From: Anastrepha obliqua
Taxonomy: Eukaryota > Arthropoda > Insecta > Diptera > Tephritidae
Direction: 5' to 3'
Length of the DNA stretch: 64,000 nucleotides
Assembly (NCBI RefSeq): GCF_027943255.1
Contig: NC_072893.1
Span: forward strand, 28,418,001 to 28,482,000
Of the stretch, positions 1 through 11,439 are shown piece by piece (the stretch's first letter is position 1; each line of letters opens with the position of its first letter). Under the pieces are notes generated by a model, which was not told the DNA's origin, made no database searches, and saw only the letters and a program-made list of their open reading frames with translations. Both the position numbers and the translations under genes were made by a program.

Positions 1-1000
1 TCCATCTTTTTGAATAGGTAAAAAACGAAGACGAGCCGAAATATGTGGAAGCAAAACAGCTGTTAACAATTAACTGAACACTCATAATGGCCGAACACGT
101 CGGCATGAGTGACAGACATGAGTACCAACATATCGCCACAAAAAAATCGAATATACATAACCTGCGAAAATTCAAAATTCGTGATACTTTTTGAGCACAC
201 CTCGTATAAGTGACTGTGATCTGATTCCTTTCTCTTCTTCTCTCGCTTTTTTATTGTCCTTGTTTTGTAGGAATGCAAAATAGGCTATTTTACATATTTT
301 TTTTCTTTTGTTCAGCAAAAATGTCCTAAAAATAAGAATAGTTTCTTCCATCCAAAGAGCGAAATTCTACGAAGGCCTCTATTGTACTCCTAGAACGCAT
401 TTGTTGTTGCGCGGTTTGTTAAATTGCGTAACGCCGCTGAGTCAGCTTGAAATCTGGAATTTGCCTATTGGCTGTAGCGCAATGATTTTGCAAAAAGTCA
501 AGGCCAGTCCTTTTGACGAAACAAAAGCAAAAAAAAAATGTATTGAATGTAGTAAAAAGTGGAGCAATGTTTTACTTATAAGTATTTCATGTATTTTATT
601 ATTATTTATTTTATATTTTATATTTTTTTTATGTTTGTGATTTTATGATTATTTTTATTACTATGATTGTTTTTGACCACAGAGTAGAGTAAAAGGAGAC
701 GGATTAAGAGTAAAGAATTCTGAAAGAAAGTTGCAGTTTTTTCCTCTTCTTTAAGTTCGCTGGCTCTGGAAAAATATGAATTTCAATCTTTCTCATTATT
801 TGTAGATACCATCTGAGTCTTACATAGATCCGAATTGCAGCTTCCATTGTTGTTGCCAAAGCACTAGTTCCAAGACTGAGTTTTTTTTTGCCCCTCATTC
901 TCTAACTTGTTGAGCTTAGGTAACAGCAGACTAATATTGAATATTCTGCGAAATCTTTTAGTGAGCTTCACAGCTTTGATAGGGATTATTGTTACGATTA
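1..1000. other. No recognisable gene
   Basis: This is AT-rich intergenic sequence. The short open frames on both strands have no domain, no protein-like composition and no splice context that I recognise. Nothing here can be assigned. Confidence 0.5.
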
Positions 1001-1009
1001 CTTTGGCTA

Positions 1010-1490
1010 CCACAAGTTCAGGTTTTTCTCACTTGTATGACATCCACTTATCTAGTAAATTTTGTGGCGATTGAAAGAATTTCATGAAAGTGATTTTTCA
1101 CATAGTTCATTCGATACATTACACTTTATTCGAAATTAAGCCATTTTCCAGTACTTAAAATAATCCAGCTCCTTTCCTGACTGGCGAAAGTATTTGCTTG
1201 TTCGAATAAAATATTTTTCCCTCCGGCCATCTCTTCAAATTGAGGAACAAATAGTAGTCCGAGGGATCCGAGTGAGTCAAGTCTGGAATAGGTGGGAAGC
1301 GAAATGTGTTTGATCCCTATTTTCAATAATTTTGCGACCACAACTGCTGAAAATTGAGCTGGTTGTAGTGATGGAAAAGGAAAATCACTCGAGTCCTTCG
1401 ATTCAAACGAAAGCCAAACACAAAGAAATAGACTGAAACTTGGTGTGTGTTCTTCCAAGAGATGATACTAACTAAATATAACCTCCATAT
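1010..1490 (-). pseudogene. Degenerate mariner transposase 3' remnant
   Basis: Read on the minus strand, around 1210-1310 there is a broken copy of the mariner C-terminal block. One frame gives a proline-tyrosine run, and a neighbouring frame gives SDYYLF-like residues followed by LKRW and a GKN segment. This resembles the SPDLAPSDYxLF region that carries the third catalytic acid of mariner transposases. The frame changes several times and no terminal repeats were found. It could be chance similarity in a decayed region, so the family call is tentative. Confidence 0.4.
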
Positions 1491-1630
1491 GCGACAGTTC
1501 TTTAATTTTTCACGGACTTTTCAGATGACCCTTGCAATTGCTACTTACTTTGCGTTGAATGCCTCGCCACCATCTCAACCTAATTTAACATAGCATAAAG
1601 ACTTAAAGCGCATTCACTTGCAGTATGCAA

Positions 1631-1690
1631 GGTGGCGCAAAATTAATCACCCTTTCGGAAGATTTATAATATTTTTGATATTTTGTTGTA
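1631..1690 (+). repeat. Solo terminus of GGTGGCGC-type MITE
   Basis: About 45 bp match the left end of the complete miniature element at 52015-52163, beginning GGTGGCGCAAAATTAATCA. Related ends occur at 41187 and 54497. No opposite terminus is visible nearby, so this is a truncated or solo end. It directly precedes a retrotransposon endonuclease remnant. Confidence 0.6.
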
Positions 1691-1744
1691 GGTCATTCAT
1701 GAGGCAAAAACACCATCTAGAGAGATCAAGGGCTATCAGAAATA

Positions 1745-2460
1745 GCCGGCGAAAGAAAGCTTGACCTTGTCATTGGTGCTGACGCCACTGCTCATCACTC
1801 GGTATGGGGTAGTACTGGCATCAACGACAGAGGTGAGTCACTTCTTAACTACATAATTCAAAGTAGACTGTGTCTTGCAAATCGGGGGAGGAACTGTCTG
1901 AAGCACTTACCTCGAAAAACGTGCTCGATGCAACTATCTTTACGTATGATAGAACTATGATTAGGGACTGGGAGGTTCTGGGTGAGCCCTCGTTCTCAGA
2001 TCATAATTACATCAGCTTTCATATTAACTTCCATTTCACACAAATCAGCAAATTTCTGAGGAAACCCAGAAGTACTAACTGGGATCTTTATGGAAAGATT
2101 CTCACTAAGAAAACGGGGGAAAAATGCATCAATAAATTCTCATGAAGACGTAGACGTTTTGCTTAGCAGGCTTACAAAATCTCTTGTCCGCCAACACGAA
2201 TAAAACGCGAATCTCAGACTCTTCGGTGGAAGAAGGAGCTGGGCGCTAGAAGACAATATGTTAGCGAAACTCCCAAGATAGCGAGGTTGGTCGAATGTGA
2301 GGTTATTTTGGAAGAATATAAAGATGTACTTAAGCTCTTTAAAAAGGAGATTCGTGTTGCCAAAAGAAACTCCTCGAAGGACTTCTGCGCAGGTATACAA
2401 AAAATGGTTGAAGTGGCACGGCTTAGAAAGCTATTGTCAACGCACACTTCTGTAAGTACC
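1745..2460 (+). pseudogene. Non-LTR retrotransposon endonuclease remnant
   Basis: Conceptual translation from about 1760 gives an APE-type endonuclease region of an I/jockey-like non-LTR retrotransposon. It shows IGADATAHHSVWGS, then NDRGESLLNYI, and after a frameshift near 1900 a DRTMIRDWEV stretch followed by SFSDHNYISFHI. The SDH motif is a hallmark of this nuclease family, which nicks target DNA for target-primed reverse transcription. The remnant continues into a basic region (about 2350-2450) of the kind found between endonuclease and reverse transcriptase. No reverse transcriptase follows, because a mariner element begins at about 2466. The copy is dead. Confidence 0.75.
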
Positions 2461-2465
2461 TGGTA

Positions 2466-3676
2466 TATACCTATGAAATGAGACTTTCAGCTATTAGTCC
2501 ATAGATATCGTTAGGAGTATTTTTAAACCTTCCCAAATGTCTTGTTTTTTCGTCTATCATCTGTCAACAATATTCAGTTCATTGTTTGTTACGTTTCATA
2601 CAACAATGCATTTTGTCGCTCTTAAAAATGTCGAATTTCGTGCCTTCAAACTACGATTTGCGGACATCGTTGATTTTCTGTTGTCAATTGAAGAAAAACG
2701 CTTCTCAAGCTCATCAAATGCTTATAGAAGCTTATGGTGGAGATGCTCTAAGTAGAGCACAGTGCTTCAGGTGGTTTGAAAAATTCCGAAGTGGTGATTT
2801 TAGCGTGGAGAACGAACACCGTGGCCGGCCACCGAAAAAGTTTGAGGACGCCGAATTGCAAGCATTGATGGATGAAGATGATGGTCAAATGCAAGAAATG
2901 ATGGCAGAGCAGTTGGGAGTGACCCAAAAAACCATTTCCAAACCTTTGAAAGATATGGGCATGATTTTAAAGGTCGGAAGATGGGTGCCGCATGAACTGA
3001 CTGAAAGGCAGCAAGAGAACCGAAAAACCACTTGCGAAATGCTGCTCTCCCGGTTCAAAAGGAAGTATTTTTGCATCGGATCGTTACGGGTGATAAAAAA
3101 TGGGTGTATTTCTCCAATCCCAGTCCCCCGGCCACAAGCCCAAAACAATGACCAAACCAAATCGCTTCGGCCATGGCAATGCTGGGATCAGCGTGGCATG
3201 ATTTGGTACGAGCTATTAAAACCAGGTGAAACAGTTGACGGTGCACACTGTCAACGACAATTGGCCGATTTGAACAGCGCTATACACCGAAAACGCTCAG
3301 AATATGCCGATCGGCGTCACAAAGTAATTTTTCTTGATGACAATGCACCGCCACATCGAACAAGAGCGACCCGGGAATTGGTGAAGACGTACGATTGGGA
3401 ACCGCTGGTGCGTGCGACTTACTCACCAGACTTGGCGCCTTCCGAATATCATTTGTTTGCATCGATGGGCCACGCACTTTCCGAGCTGTGCTTCAATTCT
3501 CACGAAGAAGCCAAAAAATGGCTCGATGACTGGTTTTTTGGCGCGACATCCACAAATTGCCTGAGAGATGGGAAAAATGTGTCGCTAGCGATGGTTATTA
3601 TTTTGAAGATTAAATTTGTTCCCATTTTTTGTTAATAAACGTTTGAAATTGAAAAAAGTCTCATTTCATAGGTATA
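2466..3676 (+). mobile_element. mariner element with 22-bp terminal inverted repeats
   Basis: Positions 2466-2487 and 3655-3676 are perfect inverted copies of each other (22 bp, containing CTATGAAATGAGACTTT). They enclose about 1.2 kb, the usual size of a mariner, and the interior carries a broken transposase on the + strand. The exact outer ends are uncertain because the few bases outside the perfect repeat only partly match, and no clean TA duplication could be fixed. Confidence 0.85.
2586..3614 (+). pseudogene. Broken mariner transposase
   Basis: The family moves DNA by cut-and-paste at TA sites. The remnant starts near MSNFVPSNYDLR (about 2628) and keeps the helix-turn-helix region (QCFRWFEKFRSGDFS), the linker motif WVPHEL, the second catalytic Asp in FLDDNAPPH and the third block SPDLAPSEYHLF. 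At least three frameshifts break it. Near 3060-3140 the frame carrying TGDKKWVYF (first Asp) is lost from the main frame and regained later. Near 3535 the C-terminal HKLPERWEKCVASDG is in another frame, ending at a TAA about 3612. The third acid is Glu (SEYHLF), where mariners normally have Asp. It cannot encode a working transposase. Confidence 0.85.
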
Positions 3677-3682
3677 CCCCTA

Positions 3683-6600
3683 TGATTTCGGCACTGAACC
3701 TTGCAGGACTTTTAGGAAGTAATTGGACTTAAAGCTCACATAAATTGTTGACCGAAATGCATGTAAATCTAACTTATCTTAATACCAGTAGAATTAAAAT
3801 TTATCGTTCAAAATTTTTTCTGAACATTAAATTATTTAACTACGCATTTCCACAAAGCTCACTGAACAACTTAATTACCGCCAACAATTTAAAATGTTCA
3901 GTTAATAGTCAAGTTGAATGAGTTATTCGCACAAATTCACATCGACGCAGAGCATTATCAAATGTGTGTGTGTGAGTGTGTGTGGAAAACTGTATCAGTT
4001 TGTTTGTGTGCGATATTAAATCGTGTCAGTTAATCAAGCATTTTGGCCAAGTCAATATTTTTATAGCGGTTTTGTGAGTTGACAAAGTTTATTTTTGCAC
4101 AGTGGCCTCAACAGTGGTCGTCGGTTGAATAGTGGGTCGGTTGCTTGATTGGGTTGGGCCGACCAGTGAACCAGCGACCAACCAACCAGCCAGCCAGGCA
4201 GTCAGTCAGCCAACGAAGCGACCAACCAACCACGGTTAACCAGATAAAAGGCCACAAAAATGCCATAAAATGCCAAACTAAAAATAACACACCAACACAA
4301 GCACGCTAGCGCACAAATACATACAGAAATATATATACACACACATATATACAAGTAAGCATATGTATGGGCAAGTAAGCATATGTATGTACATGCCAAA
4401 TGTAGTTATGTATTCACAAATTCACGGTAAACTTTAAAAAGTGCTACCTACCGCAATATTTGCGCCACACACCCAAACACACCCAGTAATGATGCGCCCA
4501 CTGTGGCGCCCAAGTCGCCCTTTGTGGGAGAGCAGCGCAATGAGTTTTGTGTGGGAGAAATATAATATTTTCTGAGAGCATTTTTTACATTTTGCCACAT
4601 TCAGGCTGCCAAAGAGCGCCAATTGGGGTGGCCTAAGAGCGCACAAGAAGTGCGCCCAGTTGCCAACTCTTTGAAGCGTTTGGCTTTGATGGGGGTAATA
4701 AAAAGTAATTGTTGGGGGGGAAAAGTTAGAAATTCTATGCCACTTACCACAAAAATTATATCCATATTTCGAGAAAATAAAGCAGTGCTTTTAGTACGCG
4801 CTGAGAAGGACAACCAAATCAACCCTTAAAGCAGCTGCTTCAGCAGAGGCGAACTAATGCCAACAAAGCAGAAGTAGAAGGGGTTGCTTAGCTAAGCAGG
4901 CTGCTTCCTCTTCTCCGTAGGGTTTGCAACTATGATGCGCTCGGCGAATACCCATAGCGACGTATGCCAAACCAAAAGCTGAAACCGAATTAAATATAAT
5001 AATAAAAACAGCAACAACAACAACAAACACTAAGAGTAGCCCACCAAGCCAAAGAGTAGAGTGACTATCAGTCATTGAAATACTTGAAGCAAAAAAAACA
5101 AAAACAAAAAAAAACCAAAGAACCCAAACAAAATAACAGTTGTGAGCAGCAGCAGTCGCAAAGGGGAGGAAAAAATCCAACCAACAAGCTACACCGCACA
5201 TAAATGTTGCCGATTATTGCCCCTTTTCGAGTGTCACAACAACAGCAACAAGGCAATACAGGCGCTTCTCACGCGCTAGCCTTCTCTTTCGCACGCCCAA
5301 CAATGGCAAATCGCATGACGAAGGGTTCGCTCTCTTTGCGGCTGTCATGGCGGCCACAATGGTGGCGGTTGCAATTGAGTAACTACTGCGGCATGTTGCC
5401 CATACACCCCGCGGTATGGAAATTTGCATTTTTTGTTTTTTGTACGTTATTGCCACCCCAGCCATTCCATTTGGCGGTGAGGATGCGGGAGTGCTGCTGC
5501 CACTCGACCCTCCTCCATCCACTGTTGCAAAAGAACAGAAAAAGAAAAAAATACTAGTTAAAGCAGAAACCGAAAAAATATGCTGTGAAGCAGTGAATAA
5601 AGAGCAAACTCAAGAAGAAAAAAAATAAAAAAAGATAAAAAAATGCTATCTACAAAAACAAAAAAAAAAGTATTCGCTTCAAATCCCTGGACAGCGCTTC
5701 CAGTGCCTCATTGCAAAAGCATTAAAATCATGCACTTGGCCATAACTTCGTAAATATATGCCGTTACAAAAGCAACAACAATAACAACAACAACAAAAGG
5801 ATGAGTTGCGCTTGAGTAGCGCACAATGCAGCAAAAAAATCAAACCAAACATAAAGCGAAAATAAAGTAACACAAATACTTTTCCCACTGTTCGCATTCA
5901 TAGCAGAAAAAATCAACCCCATTCAGCGAAAAGCTGAAGCCATAAACCGAACCAAAAACCAAACCAAACCAAAACCAAAACCAAAAACCGCCTCATGAAC
6001 CAACAGCACCACCACCCCGTCATTTGCCATCGTCAACAATAGTAACGAAACCAGTATCTGCGGCCTGCATTCACACACAAGAAGCAAAGCTCTTTAGCGG
6101 AAAGCTGAAGGCTGACGGCTGTAGAGAAAGAAGGATTAGACAGGAAACGGCGATGATGAGGTCGAGTGGCGAGTTTTTAAAAATGGCAATGAACAGTGTG
6201 AGGATCACAATGCCGTTACTAATAAACATATATGCACATATACACACACACATGCACACATGCATAGAGGCTACTTGAGGCCGTGGCTCGCTAGATAAGC
6301 GCTGCCGGTTGGTGGAGCGGGCGAACACTCGAAACTCGCAAACGCTCAGAGTAATCGTAGAAACATACGCCAGGCTGAACGACCGACCGAACGCCCGCCC
6401 GCCAGCCTGTTTGACATTGTTGCACGAGTATAATGAAGCGCGTGTTGCAAAATATCCAATCCTGCACTATCACAAACACACCCCTTCACGTGACCACCTT
6501 CTAAGTTTCGGATATGCAGAAAATTATTTGCGCGTATTTTCATTCATTGCGCATCCAGATAGTAATGCGATTTCAAGTATACGCTGTATGTATGTATGTA

Positions 6601-7138
6601 CAAATGTGGGCCTGTATGTGCATATAAAGGGTGCCGCACGCATGGCCACAATAACAAATTCTTTGAATTCCCTATTTGCGACGGGCCAAGCGTCGCAGTC
6701 CCAGCAGGCGCGCCACCCCTTCTTTTGTTGCATTTACGTACGGTTATATGATACATATACATATATATAGTTACACCCATGCATATGCATTTACATGTTT
6801 ATGATTCATGGGCTTGCCGGTTGCCGCGTAAACTAACTGCTTATGGGTGCTCGACGGCGGTGTTGTAAGCGGCGTCCTGCCAGGTTTGGTATTTCTTATT
6901 TCATATTTTTTTATGCGCTCATTTGTTTTACAATAGTTGTTATTGCTGTTGTTGCAAGCAAGCACACGTTTGTGTAGATATGTTGCATACAACGTAGTTG
7001 CATCAAAGTGAAATATGGCGCGAGTTGCCTATCGGAAAGTTAACTACGAGAAATTTTTAAGATATGTTTGTTTTTCTATTATGAAATATGCGTGGTGTGA
7101 ACTTTTCAAATTTTGATTCCCGATATTTTGTGTGGGTG
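3683..7138. other. Long gene-free stretch with simple repeats
   Basis: I see no gene with recognisable domains. The stretch holds GT/CA runs near 3965-3990, a GGTT/GACC-rich segment at 4130-4235, CATATGTA-type microsatellites near 4320-4400, CAA/AAAC-rich blocks at 4985-5110 and 5770-5980, and CA runs near 6240-6260. Short open frames overlap these low-complexity blocks on both strands and look like by-products of composition. It could hold regulatory DNA; nothing shows that directly. Confidence 0.5.
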
Positions 7139-7140
7139 TA

Positions 7141-8290
7141 AGTTCCCGTGTTAGAAATGAAGGCACCATTTTTTCAAACAATTTTTTTTTTTATTTTTCA
7201 ACATAGTCTCCTTTAAGAAAAACACACTTCTTCTAACGCTCCGTCCACTTTTATAACCCCTGTAAAAATAGGATTTGTGGAAATCTCCAAAATACGCTTC
7301 TGTCTCGGTGATGACTTCCTCGTTTGAACTAAATTTTTTTCCCGCGAGCCATTTCTTCATGTTTGAGAACAAGAAAAAGTCGCAGGGAGCCAGATCGGGT
7401 GAATACGGGGATGTGGCAACAATTCATAATCCAATTCATGCCGTTTAGCGGCAACAACTCCAGATGAATGTGTTTGTGCGTTATTGTCGTGCAACAGCGC
7501 CAAATGCGGCCGTGTTTCCTTCAATTTTTTGTGAAAGCGGTGCACTAACTCGATGTAATATTGTCCAGTGATCGTTCTTCCTTCTTCTAAAAAATCAACG
7601 AGGATGACGCCGTTTGCATCCTGAAAAATCATCGCCGTGACCTTTCCAGCCGATGGGACTGTCTTCACCTTCTTTGGAGCAGATTCCCCGCGAGAAATCC
7701 ATTGTTTTGATTCTTGCCTAGCTTCTGGTGTGTAATGATGAATCCAGATTTCATCAACGCTGACAACGACGCAAAAATTTCTTCGGATCTCACTTAAATT
7801 GCTCCAAGCACTGCTTCGAAGTTAACAACCGCATCTGCTTATTGTAGCTTTTGACCAATCGCGGCACCCATCGGGCCGACAATTTTTTCATAGCCAACTT
7901 ATTTCGACACACCTATGGCCTCTGTTACTACGATCAGCGAAAATCATGTCGTAGACTTTTTGAATGATTTCCTCAGTAACCACGTCTGCCAGGTGCCCTG
8001 GTGGCTACTCACCAAAAACAGATGTCACAGAGCCCTCGTTTAAATTCGTGGAACCAATATCTAACTGTGGTCAAAGATGGTGAAGCGTCGCCAGAGATAG
8101 CATCCAACTTTGCTTTTATCTCCCATCCAAAAACAAAAAGCGAACCGTCCATCTGCTCATCTTATCGAAAATCTCGAAACACGTCTAACTCGAATAGCTT
8201 CCACAACCAACCGTCGTTTGATAGATGGCAGCGCACGATGCTAATACCAACTTCCTTCAGGAACGCCCTCTGTCTTCAAACACGGGTGCT
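7141..8290 (-). mobile_element. 1150-bp mariner element (irritans-like), decayed
   Basis: The ends form an imperfect inverted repeat: 7141-7156 (AGTTCCCGTGTTAGAA) against the reverse complement of 8275-8290 (AGCACCCGTGTTTGAA). TA dinucleotides at 7139-7140 and 8291-8292 fit the expected target duplication. The size and an internal transposase remnant on the minus strand agree with a full-length mariner that has decayed by point mutations and small indels. Confidence 0.85.
7160..8200 (-). pseudogene. Broken mariner transposase (irritans-like)
   Basis: Read from high to low coordinates, the remnant shows an N-terminal DNA-binding part (AKLDAISGDASPSLTTVRYW then EFKRG), the linker region ARWVPRL, the first catalytic block SVDEIWIHHYTPEARQESK, then WISRGES and SAGKVTAMIF, the second block around LLHDNNAQTHSSGV, and a C-terminal part with MKKWLAGKKFSSNEE and TEAYFGDFHKSYF. 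Stops and frameshifts interrupt it, for instance within the linker near 7790 and between the second block and the C-terminal part. This subfamily name is from remembered motifs; mariner membership is firm. Confidence 0.85.
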
Positions 8291-8414
8291 TATTTAACCG
8301 CCCTCCTATTAGCTTAAGCAAATATTAACACATTCCTTTACCAAAAACTACTATCCCGGCTACAAAATTTCTACACCATTGGTCGCAAATGACTCGTGTG
8401 TAAGACTAAATTTT

Positions 8415-8900
8415 ATATGAGTGTTGCCACCTTTTTTATTAGAAATTTATATAATTATTACGGCATGCGTATCAGCGCAAATAAGAAAATTCTATCAAAA
8501 TCTAAAAAAAAAAAAATATTAATAGCGTTGCCACCTGAACTTTTTTGCAAAAATTGTAATTTCTCATCCATTTCAGTCAGTTATTTAGACATAGGCTTCA
8601 ATTGAAGGCGCTGATATAAAATTACAAAAAAAAGATATTGGTGTTGCCACCTATTTTTTTGGAAATTAAGAAATTGAGAATATATTCATTGTGAAAAAAT
8701 ATATATACAAATATCAATGTCAAAGTAGATAAACATAACTTCCATCCAGTAATATTTGTAAAAGGCGTGGCCACTTATTAAAAAAAATAAACAATACTGA
8801 CCAGTTAAGTACTACAATGTGGATATTACGCAAATTATGATTGAGAACGTTTTAATAAAAAAATATTTTTTATAGACGTTGCCACTTATTTCTTAATTCA
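8415..8900. repeat. Degenerate ~114-bp tandem array with GTTGCCAC core
   Basis: A core close to GYGTTGCCACYTNTTTTT recurs at about 8421, 8525, 8641, 8765 (here GGCCAC) and 8876, giving spacings of 104, 116, 124 and 111 bp. Between the cores the sequence is AT-rich and poorly conserved. This looks like an old satellite-type array whose units have drifted. Confidence 0.6.
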
Positions 8901-8994
8901 AAAAGTGTTGAGTTTACCTTATAATATAAAGTATGCACGTGAGGGATATGAGCGAAATGAAATGGCTCATAATTAAGCTAAAAAGGGACAAACA

Positions 8995-9300
8995 TGCCTC
9001 TAATTGGGTACTGAACCTTTCTGTGAATTTACAACAGGCCACATTAACGAATTTCTGAGAAAGTGGGAGGAGAAAAAATTCGTTGAACACTGGCGAAATT
9101 CTCTCGGTCAGCGGCAAGCGAAGCAATTCCTAAAGCCTCACAGAGGAATTTCCCATAAGCTAATTTCGCTCAGCAGAGTAGACTTAAGACTTTTAACTGA
9201 TTACTTGGCAGGCCACTGTAGTTTGAGATATCACTTAAACAAAATTGGTCTCTCAGACCATTATCATTGCGCTTATTTTCCAACAACTTTTACGTTATTT
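8995..9300 (+). pseudogene. Non-LTR retrotransposon C-terminal remnant (after RNase H)
   Basis: The open frame contains WRNSLGQRQAKQFL and RLLTDYLAGHCSLRYHLNKI, the pattern that follows the RNase H domain in I/jockey-type pol proteins before the terminal CCHC-like region. It breaks up by about 9290. No upstream RNase H or reverse transcriptase is attached, so it is a truncated copy. Confidence 0.65.
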
Positions 9301-9330
9301 CCATCGCTACTCAAAGTGCAATCAGGTTGA

Positions 9331-10585
9331 AGGAGGTTAGCCTCTGGAGCTAATCTCTCAAAGAACATGAAAGCATTTAAAGGCAGTTAAAACCGCATTT
9401 CTCTGAACTCCGTACCGACCCCTCTATTCACAAACTGGAGTTTGAAGGTCGTGCCAGGGCAACCTTTCGAAGTAGGCAAGGTTAGAGTGAGGAGAAAATC
9501 TGTACCGATGCTGGTACCTGTGCCTTTCCCTTAAAAAAAATTGTTGTTGCTAACTTGTTTGTAGGTATTAGATGTATTTTAATATCATTTTACATGCCAG
9601 AGACGCCGCTAGCATTTTACAAAAAAATAATTAAAATTATCTTCTTTGAAAAATTGTTAAGAAACAAGAAAAAAAACAGCATTTAGTCCTCTTAAATTTC
9701 ACATATTCTTTACCCAAACCAAAGTACACAAAATTGAATAAAAAGAAAAAATCTCTATTCTTTCATCTCGCTAACTACGCCACCAACTGTATCTCTTTCG
9801 CATTATTTTAATGGCATCAAAAAAAATTTGCATAACGCAGTTCATGAAAATAATTTATGCAGATACATTCGGTCACACATACATGCATATCGATAGGGCG
9901 CACACATCTACGCGTCCATAAGACTAAGTAAATCACAGCGTGCAAACGCAAATGGTGGTTTTTCCAAAAGCGAGGGAAAATGTACGACAATGCAGGCGAC
10001 CGTCATTATCGGCTGCGAAATTTGATACTTTTCAATGATATGCTCGCATTTTAATAGCTTTCGGCCATCGGATGATTGGCACACAAATTTAATGATTCCC
10101 ACACACAAACTTATGCATAAATGTACATACATACACACACACACTTATTTGTAGTTCATGCGCAACTTATGTATGTATGTAAAATATGTTATAATAAGTA
10201 GGCATTTGAGGGGTGTGGACAAGGGTAAATAAATATGGTTAGAAGGCGAAGCAAAAATGGCTTCCGCAACGAGCAACCATTATTTATGAAATAAGTAGTT
10301 GATGAAACCAAATTTTTTAGCAGAAGTTGTTAGAGTATTTTTTATATTGGAATATTAGGGGGGCAAGCTGCGAGCGTCTAATTTAGAAGTGTTTTTGTCC
10401 CATTTAAGTGAACTGACTATCAACATTTTTTTCTAACTTTTCGGCGCATATTTTTATAGAACAAACTTGGTTTAGTTCTAAATTATTTAATTTATTCATG
10501 AAAACCAGCAGCATCACTGTTTGAGCCCAACAATTATGACAAGGTTCCGAGTCGCTGGTACTTGGGAACGAGGAATAATATCTCA
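9331..10585. other. No recognisable gene
   Basis: AT-rich intergenic DNA with CA/TATG microsatellite patches near 9870-9905 and 10120-10180. Nothing could be assigned. Confidence 0.5.
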
Positions 10586-10587
10586 CA

Positions 10588-11335
10588 TTCGTAACTTAAC
10601 TTAATTTGACTTAAGAACTTATAGATTTTAAAACTTAATCAGTGTGGACTTAAATTGCGTAACTTAACTTGATATTTTTTCCAATCTATTATAGAAAAAT
10701 TAATTTAAATTAACTTAAGAAATTTTAGATTTTCAAACTAAGTTAGTGTAGACTTCATAAAAATAACTTAACTTAGTATCTGACCTAATATTTGGAGAGC
10801 TGTGTTAGCGGTCAGATAAAACGTAACTTAACTTACCTTAAGAACCAGGAAGCTTTAAGCTCAACTTAATATTTTGTTTTACCTGTCATATGGAAATATG
10901 TTCTAGGAGTTAAATGAAGCATAACTTAACTTAATTCACTTAACTTGAGTTAAAAATCTTAAAAATTTGTAGATGTTAAAACTAAGTTAGTATAGACTTT
11001 ATAAATATAACTTGACATAATATTTTTTCCAACCCGTTATATGGAAAATTAATTTAACTTGACTTAAAAAATTTAAAAACTTGTGGATTTTGAAACTGAC
11101 TTTATGTAGACTTAATCAACATAAGTTAACATGACATAATATTTCACCTAATATTTGGAAAGCTGTGTAAGCGGTTAAAAAAAACTGAATTTAACTGGAG
11201 GCTTTAAGACTCAGTTAGTATGGACTTAGCATCGGTAACTTAACTTAACTTAAGCTGGGTTAGCGATTAGTTGAAGCTTAATTTAACTTAAGAAATTGAT
11301 GAAGTTATAAATTTTAGGTTTCTAAATGTCTGTCT
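10588..11335. repeat. Degenerate array rich in AACTTAACTTAA
   Basis: The motif TAACTTAACTTAA and the companion GT(G/A)T(G/A)GACTT recur throughout. The companion is found near 10643, 10746, 10990, 11104 and 11218, so spacings are about 103, 244 (two units), 114 and 114 bp. Longer blocks such as TAATATTTGGARAGCTGTG also recur. I read it as a drifted tandem repeat with a unit near 114 bp. It has no coding potential. Confidence 0.65.
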
Positions 11336-11439
11336 TATATAAATGAAAAGCGATGAGAGCATCGGGCTTGTCATACCTTCGCTTTTATAATTTTCAAAAA
11401 TAAATGCATGTGGAAATTTGTTTCGATTCGAGTTAATTT

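Noticed and set aside
308..640. 110-codon frame with a hydrophobic C-terminus
   Set aside because: The hydrophobic end comes from an ATT/TTA-rich run; there is no homology I recognise and no gene context.
8415..8900. CRISPR-like array
   Set aside because: Repeats are drifted, eukaryotic context, and spacers are not unique units; it is a decayed tandem repeat.
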